A stretch of DNA of 64,000 nt from Ceratothoa steindachneri (GCA_963969495.1 OZ018321.1:188447485-188511484), one strand, 5' to 3'; counted from the stretch's first letter, positions 15,901-28,544 are shown. A program made the numbers and translations. Notes: generated by a model not told the origin, from the letters alone.

Positions 15901-16240
15901 GAGTAATCGAAATGGCCTTTTTCTTCCCCGACTTCATGCATTGTAAAGAAGATGGGAGACGACGTTCGAGGATTTAAAGTTGCATGCCATTGCTCCCAGA
16001 CTGTTCCTGTATATTTATCTCCAATTCCTCGATGGCATCAAATAATTATATGTCGTTCCAAATCGGACACATCATTAGGACGCAAAGCAATCGGATGCAA
16101 CACTCTTCTGAACAATCCTGCGAAGACTGTTTGGTCACCCATAATGTACACTACATTATGGTACCTGTCATAGTAGTGTGATAAGCAGGGTAGCCACCTA
16201 GTGCCCCTGTTGCTGTGGGTTGGCCCATGTGCACTAGATT
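12961..16240. other. 3.3 kb without recognised family
   Basis: It contains several medium open frames: 13328-13624 (+), 13899-14345 (-, 148 codons), 14392-14625 (+), 14838-15266 (+, 142 codons) and 15590-15772 (+). None carries a motif I can name, and plus and minus frames overlap. GGCTTAAAGCCGAAACG near 13850 recalls the stem-plus-CGAAAC end of Penelope tails. The segment 14.8-16.2 kb is more GC-balanced and may be an old element. I cannot assign it. Confidence 0.35.
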
Positions 16241-16439
16241 ATGATGTGATAGAGTTTCTAGAGGCAGCTCGCCTCCTTCATACTATTTATTCCTTTTTAG
16301 TTATTGGCAACCCGCTTTGGTGTCTAAAGGAGGCAAGTGTCCCAAGTGGGACATAGTCATGACTTTTAATTCTTCTTATGTAGTTCTTGCTGTTTTTTGC
16401 TTATAAATATTTTAAGTTTGTTATTAATTATTCCTAAAT

Positions 16440-16600
16440 CTACCTCCACCAAAATATTTGGGCGAGGTTATGAGATTATTGGTGTTTGTTTGTCTGTTTG
16501 TGAACAATCTATTTCGAATAGTTATGGACGAGTTTCAAAATGATTTTGCTGATACGTTGGCTTCGATCCAAGTAAGATTTGACTGGATTTTCAAGAGTGT
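16440..16600 (+). repeat. Possible dispersed repeat with GTTTGTTTGTCTGTTTGTGA core
   Basis: GGGCGAGGTTATGAG, then GTTTGTTTGTCTGTTTGTGA, then TTATGGACGAGTTTCAAAATG follow one another. From memory, similar runs are dispersed repeats in marine invertebrate genomes, but I could not check this. No second copy is seen in the window. Confidence 0.25.
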
Positions 16601-16624
16601 TTATATCTAGATACTGATTTAAGA

Positions 16625-16811
16625 TCACTTTTTCACTTCCATTAGCATTGAGATATAGATCATTTTCTTCACTTCCATTAACATTGCGATATAGAGCATT
16701 TTATTCACTTCTATTAACATTGCGATATAGAAAATTTTATTCACTTCCTTTAACATTGCGATATAGAGCATTTTCTTCACTTCCATTAACATTGCGATAT
16801 AGAGCATTTTC
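16625..16811. repeat. 36-bp minisatellite, about five units
   Basis: The unit TTCACTTCCATTAACATTGC + GATATAGAGCATTTTC repeats five times with a few substitutions per unit. Because 36 is a multiple of three, frames stay open on both strands, which explains the repetitive small frames here (12-residue period). No flanking coding sequence suggests a real protein. Confidence 0.93.
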
Positions 16812-17204
16812 TGATTTGTTCCTAGTATCAAAACATACACAATTTGATCCGGATTCGGATCTGTGATAACAAAATTACGGAGCCGCAGTACAGTAAGGAT
16901 GAGAAATAGAAACATAGAACTGTCAACAATATGTGGCTAAGATAATGTAGATTTATGTTGCTTCAGGCAAATTATGTTTAAATCTTAATGGTAAAAAGTT
17001 ATATCTGAACGAATACAAGATCTGCATGTGGGATTAGGAAAACTCAGCCTTTTGTTGATAATTCACAAACCACTGAAGGGAGAGAGAGAGTTACAAGGAA
17101 TAACAAGGAAAAGAAGTACCTCAAAGGCCTTGCGACCCATGTCGAGGTGGCACTTTTTGCGGTTTCGATTCTTAGCACGTACTAATTACTTGGTGAGATC
17201 ATCA

Positions 17205-18917
17205 AGTTTTCAAATATAATTTGTCAAGTCTACTCTTGAACTGTTCGACACTGCTACTCTCAACAACTCCCGCTGGTAGTTTATTCTATGTGTCGCAAAT
17301 GTCATATGTGAATGACTTACCCACTGGAATGGTATTGAATCTACGCAGCTCCACCTTCCATCCGTGATTTCGAGTCATATTCTGGTTGAGGGTAAAGAAC
17401 TTGGTGGAGTCGACATTTTCAACTGCTTTCAAGATTTTAAGAGTCTCTATTAGACGACCGCGCAGTCTTCGAGTCTCTAACGAATAGAGATCGAGCTCTT
17501 GCAGTCTTTCTTGGTATGACTTGTTCCTTAGCGATGGGATCAGTTTTGTGGCCCTGGCTTGCACCTTTTCCAGGCGATCGGTCTTTTCGATAATGAGGAG
17601 ACAAGAACTAAACAGCGTACTCTAGGCGAGGCCTCACCAGCAAGTTGTACAAAGGCAAAACAACCTCTTTTGTTCGAAAGCTGAATTGCCTCCTTTTTGT
17701 AACCCAAAAGGCGCTGAGCCTTTTTCTCCACCTATAAGCACTGCTTCGAGAATTTGAGATCGCTGCTAATCAGCACACCTAAGTCCTTCTCGACATCAGT
17801 AGACTCAAGACGCATACCTTGTAGCTTGACCGGGGGTTCGCATACCCGATGTGCATCACCTTACACTTCTCTAAGTTGAAAGGCATCTGCCACTTGTCAG
17901 CCCACTCGCCGATCATACGTAGGTCACCCCTCAACATCTCGATGTTTTCGGAATTCGCTACGTTAGTTCCAAGTTTTGTGTCGTCGGCAAATTTCGCTAG
18001 ACGACCCCCCAGTCCTTCATCTATATCGTTGATGTAGATGATGAATAATAGAGGACCTAGCACGGAACCCTGAGGGACTCCGCTCGTTACTGACGACCAC
18101 CGAAAGGTGTGGCCTCCAAAGGTAACCCTCTGTCGCCTCTCCGACAACCAACTTTTTAACCATTTTGCGACCTTTTCCTTGTATTCCCAGGGCACGTACT
18201 TTCGCCATCAGTCGGCGGTGGGGGACTTTATCGAAAGCCTTTTGGAAATCCAAATAAAGTATGTCCACCGCTCGACTTCTGTCAAACTCACTCATTATCC
18301 CGTGGAAGAATTCAAGCAAGTTCGTGAGGCACGAGTGTTTTCTTTGGAAGCCATACTGGATGTCTCTCAACAGTTCGTGATACTCTAAATGATTCATTAT
18401 CCTATCCCCTATGATGTTTTCCAGTACTTTGCCCACGATTGAAGTGAGACTTATTGGTTGGTAGTTTCCTGCGGTGCTACGGTTCCCCTTTTTGTGGATC
18501 AGGGTGACATTAGTCATACGCCAGTCTGCAGGTACTTCGCCACTGTCGAGCGATGAGTTGAAGATCTCAGAAAGATGAGTGCTCACCTGATCTTTCACCT
18601 CACGCAGCACTCTTGGCAGGAAGCCGTCAGGACCTGGAGATCTATACGCATTTAACTGACCTAGCCTCCTAGCAACCTCTTCGGTAGTTGTAGTTATTGC
18701 TTCTAGTGATTCTAACTCATGATCTATCACTATCGGCGGTCGGGGTATCTCTCCACCCCTTTCCCTTGGGAAAACCGAGAAGTAGTCGTTTAGTGTGCCA
18801 GCTATTTCCTCATCTGAATCCTGGAGAACGCCGTCCGCGTCCCTCAGGGGTCCGATGCGTTGGTGAACTGGTTTTCGGCTGTTCACGTACGCAAAGAACT
18901 CCTTGGGGTTCTCTTTA
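17205..18917 (-). pseudogene. 5'-truncated CR1-like LINE (reverse transcriptase to C-terminus)
   Basis: On the minus strand the ORF2 runs from KEFFAYVNSRKP (about 18900) through SPGPDGFLPRVL, RMTNVTLIHKKG and YQPISLTSIVGKVLE, then YGFQRKHSC, ILYLDFQKAFDKVPH (first catalytic block, about 18240), GVPQGSVLGPLLF and KFADDTKLGTN (FADD catalytic box, about 17985). Beyond these come WQMPFNLEKCKVMHIGYAN and the C-terminal segment QARATKLIPSLRNKSYQERL to SVEQFKSRLDK (about 17230). Frame changes lie near 18190, 17790, 17700 and 17560. The endonuclease and ORF1 are absent. The 5' end stops abruptly at a (GA)n run at 18918, typical of incomplete target-primed reverse transcription. All catalytic aspartates are present but the frame is broken. 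Confidence 0.9.
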
Positions 18918-19000
18918 GAGAGAGAGAGAGATTAAGAGAGAAAGAGAAATGGGGAGAGAGAGAGGAGAGATATAGAAATACCGAGAGAGAGATAAATGCT
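18918..19000 (+). repeat. GA-rich low-complexity run
   Basis: Purine-rich (GA)n-like sequence directly at the 5' truncation point of the CR1-like LINE. Confidence 0.85.
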
Positions 19001-19078
19001 AATACGACAGGGAGGTGTACAGAGCGAAGGAATTATAGGCAAAAAAAGAGGCAGTTCAATGGATAATCTTCATTCAGG

Positions 19079-19116
19079 AGGCTGGTTTCGGTAGCGACTG
19101 GCATCATTTTCAGTCC
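19079..19116 (-). other. PLE-tail / hammerhead-like motif (minus)
   Basis: The minus strand reads GGACTGAAAATGATGCC, a short stem, then CTACCGAAACCAGCC. It has the same layout as the motif at 41541-41580, which follows a real Penelope GIY-YIG domain. It is probably the end of a decayed Penelope copy, and no coding part is visible. Confidence 0.35.
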
Positions 19117-19480
19117 AAAAACAATGATAAAAAATACCGAAGGAGTTGACTTTATAGTTATTCAATATATCATACTAGTTTAAACTCATTATATTCCGAC
19201 TATACACCAAATAGAAAAATCACGCATAAATTTGGGGATAACTATTAGAAACATTGATAGAGGCACATGATAGAAATAATTGAATAAGAAGAAAATAGTG
19301 AGAGTAGGTGTATTTTGAGTGTTGTTTTTCAACGTATGTTCTGTCAAAAAAAATTTGATTTTAATTTGATTTTTTTCTATTTAACTCTACATTAATTTTT
19401 GCTCCTCTAAAATTCTGTGTAATATCTACACATATTTTATATTTATATAGCTTAGTTTCATTATATTTATCAGTGTAGCC

Positions 19481-19516
19481 CCAGAAGATGACGAGTCTGA
19501 TCGAAAGGTACCTCGG
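19481..19516 (+). other. PLE-tail / hammerhead-like motif (plus)
   Basis: CCAGAAGATGACGAGTCTGA, then TCGAAAGGTACC, followed by AATAAATAA and, 40 bp on, a (TA)n array. The same order of elements is seen at 9441 and 7055. Confidence 0.3.
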
Positions 19517-19548
19517 GCAGATAATAAATAATTTACAATTATAGTTTC

Positions 19549-19551
<3 letters not shown>

Positions 19552-19623
<72 letters not shown>

Positions 19624-19640
19624 GGTGGGGCAATTTTCCA
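19552..19640. repeat. (TA)n array abutting a TTAGGGTG end
   Basis: (TA)n at 19552-19621 runs into TTAGGGTGGGGC. The array at 37199-37307 is bounded on both sides by the same TTAGGG(T/C)G, pointing outward. This may be the terminus of an element, but its body to the right (19640-20580) shows no recognisable coding text. Confidence 0.6.
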
Positions 19641-20588
19641 CTTTTTTCGGATCTCTTTGATGGGTAGTGCGGAAAAGGTGCGAATTGGTGAGAGAAAATT
19701 TGTTTTTAAAACCGTTTTGCTCTACGACCATAATTTTAGCCTGCGCATCCAGCTTCAAAATAGCCAGAATATAGGTAACATCCCTAATATTTATATGCGA
19801 GAAAATTACTTGCAGGTAGTACTAATAATAATAATTTATGTTTATATTTTATGGATGCAAAAGCTTTGACATCCATCATCCTCAATCGCTGAAAAAAAAA
19901 CACCTGTTTTCGCAAATAAATGGACCCTAACACTGTGGTTTCTTTCTTGCATTTATATGTACGTTGCCCCGTGGTTCTAATTCCATTTAAATTGGAGCCT
20001 TACCGTGAAAAGACTCGTAAACAAATGCTAAAAAGTCTACAGCTCTAGTAAAATCAGTGGTAAAATTGTTGAAGTGTAGTGAAACTAGTGGTAAAGTTGA
20101 AAATCTCAGTTAAAATCAGTGGAAATAATGGTCTTATATGCTAAAATATGTAGAAAATTAATAATATTTTAGGGAAATAGATAAAATAATATGATTTATA
20201 TCTTTCAGTTACAAAAGTTCCTTGAATGAGGAATTACTGGCGTGAGGAGAAACCCTGGGCCTGGTTAACATTCTCAGCCATCCAGTCTTCTCCACTCATA
20301 GCAGGGACGAGAGGTTTTTTGGGGTTTTATTTTTGCTTATCCATTTGCATATAGACATTGATTTTACTCTGACAAGCTCATATATATGACAACTTCATAT
20401 GCTTGACTAAATGTTCGAATGTAATTCACTGAGTGTGACAGAAGGGTTATATGATATGAAAATAAAATGTATTACTCCAAGAAATTTGCCTTCTTTGTAG
20501 TCTAAACTTTCGAGAGGGCTTAAATTTCAGCTGTCTCAATTTGTATTTAAATCGATCCAAAACACAAACGTTACTTGAACTTACACGC

Positions 20589-21023
<435 letters not shown>

Positions 21024-21389
21024 ACTCTTGTTATTCCTTAATAAAGAACTCGAAATAAACTTTGAAAGTACTTGGAATCCTCGTATTAATTTTTCCTGTG
21101 GGTTTTGTTGCATATATATATATATATATATATTGTGGGAGGTGTCTATGCGGATAGATGATTCTTTGAAATGAACAGCAACAGCTTGTTGGTTGAGTTT
21201 AGGTCGCAGCCTTTTTATTTTTCCAACTATTTTTCTCCTAAATCAAAAGGTGGGAAAAATGATGGCCTGTGCCATTTCTCTATTAGCCGGTCACCGTCTT
21301 TCAACCTATTTCTGAGCCTTCTTCGGAGCAAACTGAGTGCAAATGTGGGAGTAATAGATGAATTGGACACAGGTCCCCCTCCCTTCAGC

Positions 21390-22800
21390 CTCTGATGGGG
21401 CGGGAGGGGTGGGAAGACCCATGGTCGACCCTTCGTGGTCCTCCGCAGCCCTCTCTCCCCAAGTAGGCTGGTGGAAGAAGGAACGTCGGGGGCCAAGGAT
21501 GGAGGATAGGACAAGAAGGAGATGAATGAGAGTGAACAGGAAAGTATCGTTCTAAAAAGTTGATGTGAGGTGAACCTCTTCTTTTAGAGTATTGAGGCAT
21601 TCAGACAATCAAGGTGTTGACGGGTCTGCTGTATACATCAAATATAGCGTGGGGCTGAGAGAGCATCTATGTGGGAAAACAGCTTCCAATTCGTACCCGG
21701 TTCCCTTTTAGTTGCAGAGAATTCTTTCGAGATTAATATTTATCTGGAGGTCCAAGCCCTTGTATTGGATGTCTCTGACCCAGACTTTATCACAGGCATT
21801 TTCTATATCTTTTACGACAATATCGATGTATTTTATTTCTCCTTTGTACTTTGGCGATTTTTTTTTGTGACGATGCCTAGTGCCATTGTGGTGTCTCTGT
21901 CTCTACGAAATCCGAACGTATTCGTTTTAGAGATTGTTTTCCATGATATATTCTGTCTTCTGGCGAAGATATTCTTGAAGACTTTTCCAATGAAATTCAG
22001 AAGTGATCTAGGTCTGCAGCTGGAGAGGAAATCCATTGGTTTGTCTGGTTTTGGAATGAAGATATTTTGCCTACTTTGAAGTCATCTGGGAAGTATTCGG
22101 TATTAGACACATATTAAATATGTTACTAACCGATTCAATGATGTCCAGTGTCTCAATAAGTGTGAATCTAGTATTCCTTCACGCGCCTGTCACTTTCTGT
22201 TGAAATCAATGTATAGCGTTCTTTATTTCTTCGTTAGTTATTGTGGAACCGGATCCCAGATTCTCTTCCCCTTGTTCTTCAACAACAGGCTCTAGAGCGA
22301 TTTGAATTTTTGTTCGGTGGTTCTGTTTTCTCTTCTTTATCCTCTTGTTCTTTTCGTAGCGATATTTTGCTCCTTGGATGTCATTTTTTGATTCTATTAA
22401 GTCTTTAGTTTGCATTTTCTGAATTTTCTCTAGGTCAATCTTTCCAATTAGGCTATCTCATATATTTCCTTGTTGTTCTTTCTTGAGAAGTCTTATTTCT
22501 TGTTTCCTTTTTCTGAGCGTCGTTTATCTTCCTTTCATTGTCCGAGTATCGCTTAGTTGTTTGTTTCTCTCCCTAAATCCATTCTGTCTATTTTGGATGC
22601 GGTAGTATGTGGTGTTTCGCCCTCGGTATATTTTGGTTTCTCCCTCATAGAGACCTGATTTTATACGCTCATTTTTTTTAATCTATTTCTTCCAGGTGAG
22701 CTTCTTTAATATCAGGTGGGAAGAGGCTTCTAAGATCCTCTTTTTACTCGCCCCAGTTCACTCGGCCGTAGCTCTTCCTTTCAGGTACAGATACCTGTTT
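21390..22800 (-). pseudogene. Jockey-like LINE relic (pre-RT linker and reverse transcriptase)
   Basis: On the minus strand an Arg/Lys-rich linker (about 22400-22600) leads to TITNEEIKNAIHSFQQKVTG-like text, then NIFIPKPDKPMD (family: PKPGKP), LNFIGKVFKNI, FGFRRDRDTTMALGI and a decayed DIENACDKVW (catalytic block 1, about 21790). It closes with SLSPTLYLMYTADPSTP (about 21610). Several frameshifts and stops break it. The YADD box and everything after it are not readable. The same family recurs at 43.4-43.9, 48-51 and 54.6-62 kb. Confidence 0.65.
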
Positions 22801-24427
22801 CGAGTTCTGATTTATCTCGTTAGTGTTCCCCCATGGTCACTACATGTATTATTTATGGGATGTGCATTTTGAATGTTGTATCGCATGTATTAGCTGTTTA
22901 ATGAGACATCTGGTTTTGTAGCAGCATTGCCGTTGATGTACATAAGAAAATCTCGAACGATTCTTTGGAATATGTTCCTTTCGAACAATATTTTGAAGTT
23001 ATGCTAAAACCGTTTTACAAAAAAAAACAAAAAGAAACACACTTTTAATTATAAAAAATTCTCATCGCAGAAACTATTAGTTCACAATAATACAAAAAAG
23101 ACAGGAGATTTTATTCTATAGAATGTTCAAATTGCCAATTAGGGTACTTTGCCGAAACAGAAAAATCGTCATCTGTCGAATAAATCAACATCGATAACTC
23201 GTAAGATTAATGGGGTAAAAAAACAATCCTTTCTTTGCCCACATTTTTAATAATAATCATCAATTAATTTCAATTCAACTGAATGCATCTGCCGTTCGTA
23301 AGATTTATACAAAGAACTCTCGTAGATTCGTCATAATTTAATTGTTTTCCTAATATGAATATTTCTTCAGATTTATTTAAACTCAATCCTATAATCAAGA
23401 AACATAGTAAAAGAACTTTGCTCCAATATACAATAATGTAATCTTAGCTCATTATTAGGTGTTGGCTTCATTTTTATTTTGTGCATTTATTTTCTCTTTC
23501 TTTCTTTTATGCTCTTTCGTTCTCTCCCTTTCTCATGCTGTACCTTCACCTTGATTTACTTCTTATTTTCTTAAACCTAATATTTTTATAACTTTTTCTT
23601 TATCTCTTCTTTTCCGTGCAAAGGTGTATTTAATCCTGGCCCCCTAACGGCATTCAAACAAACCTATTAGGTCATAATAAATGTAAGAACACACATAACA
23701 GAAAAAATAATAAATAATTAATAATTTGAAAGAAAATGAAAGTAGGTCAATAGATTAGAACTATACTGAGAACACATTTTATTAATTATGAAGTTATCTA
23801 ATTTAAATAAACCTTCGCTTAAATTGAAAGTGATTTATTAAAATAATTTAATGATGGGAGATTTAGTTAAATTTCTTTCGAGCATTTTGCGAAAGAAAAT
23901 AAATAATTCAGCTTGATATAATGATTTAAGGCAGATTGGTAGAAATAAATTCACAATTTATTTTGAGAATAAATTAATATCCCTACATGTACGTATATGA
24001 ATGTTTCTGCCTTAATTCCCGCTTAAGGGCCGTGTTCTGACTGCGTAAGTTATTGGTTTTGTCGATTTGCGAATCATCTTGAACCCCTTTCCCTCCCTCC
24101 ATATCCCCACGGCATCTAAATATCACTCCCCCTTCCTCCCAACACATAGTTCCCGGCCTTGCCCCCCGGACATTTTCCTCCCTTCCTCGACTTGTTTCTA
24201 TGTCGACCTTTTCATGTTTCTCGCACGAGTTGCCCTTAAGGAGGACCTTCCGAGTCTCTGGTTTTTCAAGGGATACCCTATTCGATCCCTCTTCCAACAG
24301 ACCTTCTCATTCGCGTTCCCTATGCTACACATTCACAGATTTGTACATTTGAGTGTCTGTACTCTTTGTACGTATTCTATTAGAACAAAAAGTAGCACGC
24401 CCTTCTGACCCCGGGATCTAAGACGGA
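22801..24427. other. 1.6 kb AT-rich without recognised gene
   Basis: Mostly A/T-rich, with no credible gene. The opposing frames at 23983-24408 overlap each other and match nothing I know. Confidence 0.4.
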
Positions 24428-24789
24428 TAACACAGGCCTGCGTTTGAAAAAGAATTTTATGTTCCTCAGGATTTCTTTGTGGTTTCTTAATGAATCCAAC
24501 CTCCTGAGCTCAAAAATGAATATATTTTTGTTCAATCAGGTCAGATTTTCTCAGTACAGCATACACTATTTTCATTGAGATTACCTAATTATTCCTGAAA
24601 ATTTTGTTTAAAAAACCTTTCACTATCTAATAATGCATTATTATTGTTATATCATATAAACAGGAATAAACCTATGTAAACTATAATCCTTTTAATAAAA
24701 CAAAAAAATAAAGAATGCAACATAATAAAGAAAATAATTCTAATTTCCAAGAAAAGACGCCCTTGACGATTTTCGTTGGTGCCTCTCAT

Positions 24790-25462
24790 CTGGTGCATCA
24801 CGCTTCAAACACTAAAAGTAGTGAGCATTTACCCTGGTACCTGGATTCCATTGTTTTTATGTCCCGATGGAATCTTTCTCCCTGTTTTTCACTGCAATTC
24901 CCGCAGTTGCCATGAAAATAATCCAGATGGGACTGTAAAAAGTGTTTCTTTATAGACATTCGAGCTCCCAAATGTTTGAGACTTGTTAGGAGTTTATTGA
25001 CCAGGGCAACATATTCTGGGCTTCTTTTATTGCCTAGAAAATTGTTAACTAGAGCTTTGAAAGCTTTCCAGTCATCGATTTCTATGTCCGTCATTGATGC
25101 CTCAAACTGCTGATCTCTCATCAAGTTCCTGATCTGAGGTCCATCAAAATTTCCGCATGGAGCTTAGCGTTACTGATTTGTGGAAAATTTTAAAGAAGAA
25201 ATTAAAAAGCTTGGCCTTCTTTATTAAGGATTTTGACATAATCTTTCATTATGACAAGCTTTATATACAGTGGAAGAAGCAGTATTTTGTGAGGAGACAC
25301 TAAAGGTTCAGCTATCACATTGTTTGATCCAATTCTAAATGCTTCTCGTTGAGGCCAAACCTTCATCTCATAGGGCATACTATCTGCATGACTGTCCCAT
25401 AAACATAGGAAACAGACATACTTCTTGTAGCCTGTTTGCATCCCAAGTATAAGAGACATTAC
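24790..25462 (-). pseudogene. Uncharacterised transposon protein, exon 3 (C-terminal)
   Basis: The acceptor ATTTATTTTCAG leads into VMSLILGMQTGYKKYVCFLC, then LWDSHADSMPYEMKVWPQRE, PLVSPHKILLLPLYIKL and NKEGQAF. After two stops and a frameshift (25140-25205) it continues DWKAFKALVNNFLGNKRSPE, MSIKKHFLQSHLDYF and EKQGERFHRDIKTMESRYQG. CFLCLWD and QGERFH-D look like strongly conserved blocks. The gene stops at about 24800 and the left TIR follows. The three exons give roughly 500 residues. Confidence 0.6.
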
Positions 25463-25878
25463 CTGAAAATAAATTTAGCAGGGTATGTAAATTCAAAGTG
25501 TAATATTTCTAAAAACAAATTCAAAGTAATATTTCTTAAAACAATAAGAATATGAATATGTACTGAAAAATCCTGTATGCCGATGCATTAAATCATTATA
25601 TTGGAACTAATTGGATATATGTACATCTTATTTTAAGGTTAATGGAGTTATGTTGGATACCTTCTCAATTAGTATAAATTCCCCCCTACCCACAAAAGAT
25701 GCATTAACCAATAGGGACACACTTCAACAAAGAAATATAACACAAAAATGACTCATGATTTCCATATTTGCATTCTTGTAAATGTAAGTTGACCAAAAGG
25801 TGTATACAATTATTAACAATTAAAAATAAAATGTCAATATCAAAGAGGTTAGAAATGCCAAGTGTAAAATGATCTCAC

Positions 25879-26503
25879 CTTTAAGTCACCACATATCCTC
25901 CAATTGTGGGTAGAGTAATTGATTGCATCCAGCAATTTTTTCATATTTTCATAACTTTCAGTAAGTTGGATTGAATGGCCTATATGAACGAAAGCTATCT
26001 TATTACTAATATTCAGTAACACAACTTTTAAACTTGTACTGGAGGAATCTATGAAAAGTCTCCATTCTAATGGGTTGTTAGGAATTCCAAGGGCTTCAAC
26101 ACGTCCTTTAATATTGGCGCAGTATACTAATGAGCTGGAAGAATGCTGTAAAAACTCGTGTTCTTTATTTCTGGACCCCCCAAAATTGTTGTTTCTTTAG
26201 CGAGAAGATTACTTTCACGAAGTCGAGAGCCACGAAGTTGTGCATTTCCCTTTGAAAGCCCCAGATACATGGTCAGGTCATTTAACTGAACTTGAGTGAA
26301 TGATCTTGCGACCATATCATGTGTGGAAACCTGATAAGACTCAGATGTGTCATAATCTTAATCAACTTCCATATTAATCTCTTCATGGACCTCTATATGT
26401 TCAGGGGGAGAAGGTATAGGAATTTCTGGACCATGGGGCAGGGGTTTGATGGCAGAATGAACATCCGGATACGCCACACTATGATTATTCTTCTTATTCA
26501 TAA
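25879..26503 (-). pseudogene. Uncharacterised transposon protein, exon 2
   Basis: The acceptor TTTTCCACAG precedes it and the joined frame continues NNHSVAYPDVHSAIKPLPHG, a Pro-rich link. Then come QVQLNDLTMYLGLSKGNAQL and a RLRESNLLA segment, EWRLFIDSSSTSLKVVLLN and HNWRICGDLK. The exon ends CTTAAAG with donor GTGAGA. Damage: a stop in MEVD* near 26360 and a frameshift with stop near 26125-26135. WRLFIDSS and ICGDLK contain conserved acidic residues that could belong to an RNase-H-like catalytic core. That is inference only. Confidence 0.55.
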
Positions 26504-26701
26504 CTGTGGAAAATATAATTGCATATTACATAAAGGAATTGATTTGGAGTTGCAGATAGTACATAAATGTTTAGTAAAAGATATGTTAATGCTGAAGTGA
26601 ACTATGTTAGTTTTTAATTTTATGCTAAGTCTATGCATAATAATGACTCTTTCATGAGTCAGTATAATACAGAAAGCTTAAATACTTGATACAGTGCTCA
26701 C

Positions 26702-27020
26702 CTTTAAGATTCGTCATGCAAAAATAGCAGTCTGTAGTGCGGTCTTTGCCCTCTCTCTACACCATGGGAACACCAAAAGAGAGAGACTTTTGTTCGTCCG
26801 GACTCCAGCGTCTTAAACTTATGTAGCATCCCTTGCAGCAGATATGTGGTGCAAAACTTTTATCTTGATCTCGTAGCCTTACTCCAAAATATACATGATA
26901 CAAAGATTTAATTACAAGAGAGATTGTACATTGCTGCTCGGAAAAAGTCACTTTGCCGCAAACATAGCAAGATCTGTCGGAGCTATTCTTACATTTTCTG
27001 TTCATTTTTAACTGAACCAT
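26702..27020 (-). pseudogene. Uncharacterised transposon protein, exon 1 (Cys-rich N-terminus)
   Basis: The start MVQLKMNRKCKNSSDRSCYV is chosen because the Cys-rich domain begins just after it. Cysteine pairs follow: SCYVCGKVTF, HICCKGCYISL and TDCYFCMTNLK. They look like a zinc-binding module (C-x2-C ... C-x2-C ... C-x2-C). PMVWREGKDRTTDCYFC is a segment I recall from recurrent uncharacterised arthropod proteins (memory only). The exon ends CTTAAAG followed by GTGAGC, a good donor. Frame and phase continue into the exon starting at 26503. No break is seen in this exon. Confidence 0.6.
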
Positions 27021-27321
27021 TATTATTATTATTCTTATTATTATTATAATGCTAAGCAATTTCTAACCTGCAAAAATATAAACTTATTAACATAATTACT
27101 TAAAATGCACACAAAATTTACTGCGAATACAGTAGTGCAAAAACTATTGAAATTTTGATGTAATATAGGACATGTATAAACTATAAAATTATTATCACCC
27201 CCTGGATCGCAGAACTGGACCTGATAGAGAAAACGGATGCCAAATTCGGATTTAGGAGGTCAATTTTCTTAAGAAATACTACCGAAAACCTAAAGTACAT
27301 TTTTGACGCAGACCAGTGTAA

Positions 27322-28540
27322 TAAATTGTGAGTTACATTTTTTCGCTGCTGTCTTTAATAAGAAACTCGTATCCTTGATCTATTTGCACCGTAGTGCCAT
27401 TCCCCTACCAAAAGAGTGCCGAAAAATAATTAAGAAGGGTGGATGACCAAAAACTGGAAGAGAGGAGAAAAAGAAAAAAACACTATAGAAGAATGAAAGT
27501 GAGATACTAAACACATATTTAAAAGAAGGATTCTGTAAATTATTCCAGTCATTATTTTTTGTCTCGATTCGTCGTTTATTGACAACTCGTCGGCTCCAGC
27601 TATAGCTGCCGGGTCAAGTGTGCTGGCAGAAGGGAGATTGTTCATCTGTTTGTGACCATTCAATTCATCTATTTGTGTTTCGTCCGATGAGAGAATTTAA
27701 CTTGTACTCACTTGCCTCTTTACTTATTAATCCATGTTTTTATTGCCATGATTAGTTATTTTTAATCTCATTCACATTCCAATTTTATATTTTCTGTAAT
27801 ATAACACTAAAACTTGAAGCATTCGTGGCCTGGCTGAACTTTCTTCTCTACGTCAAATAGAGGAAAGTTTTATGTAAGCTATTTGGGTATCATGTATGGT
27901 ATAGGTATGTGATTCACATACAACTCTTAACTGACAAGAATCGACTATGCTATAAATCCCTAAAATGGGGGTAAAAGGATACGATGTGAAGACTGTAATT
28001 CCTGTTATTACTAAATATTTTTTACGAAGCATTTATGGCATATTATAATTTTTATACATAAATGTTACCTTTTATTTTTTAAGAAATATAATATAAAATG
28101 CATATCACCATTCAATTTAAAAAGGTAAGTGGCTGCAAAAAAATAGGATGTTTATTATTTGAACTTGTGATAAAATGTGGAAATTTATGGAAAGAATCAT
28201 GGATTATTGCCAGAGGGCACCAGAATGTTGGCATCGGGAGGGGGCCGTTCGCTCCCATTATTTATTTGCTTATTTCTTTTCTGTAAAGAATAGTTATATC
28301 AGCACGCAAAAAAGAAGGGAAGAGGTGTTATCTTGGCAACAGGATAGCCTAAAGTCGAGAAGAAAGTGGGCAGAATGGGCCAAAGTTTATTTCATAAATT
28401 TAGAGAGTGAAAATAATGTAGCGTCATTAGGCCAGAAGTAAAGAGAGATCTAAGATTATGATAAAATGTTTCTATTCCATTTTTTTCCATTATTATAACT
28501 AATATTTATTTTTAGAGTACAATATTACAATTATTAAATA
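27322..28540. other. 1.2 kb without recognised family
   Basis: Small frames at 27430-27663 (-) and 28098-28441 (+, two overlapping) match nothing I know. The sequence is AT-rich. Confidence 0.35.
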
Positions 28541-28544
28541 GGCA

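Larger units (their letters stand above)
24431..27318 (-). mobile_element. 2.9-kb DNA transposon of an unclassified family (long TIRs)
   Basis: The left end CACAGGCCTGCGT and the inverted right end CACTGGTCTGCGT start terminal repeats that stay alignable for about 110-130 bp. Shared blocks are TTTCTTAA, ACCTCCT and ATCAGGTC, in the same order. TAA lies immediately outside both ends (24428-24430 and 27319-27321), a candidate 3-bp target duplication. The interior carries one gene on the minus strand (see the exons at 26702, 25879 and 24790). Long TIRs plus a target duplication argue for a cut-and-paste transposon and not a host gene. The superfamily is not assigned. A 3-bp TAA/TTA duplication is used by PIF/Harbinger, but the protein does not look like one. 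Confidence 0.65.

Noticed and set aside
23983..24408. Opposing 104- and 113-codon frames
   Set aside because: They overlap each other antisense and show no family motif.
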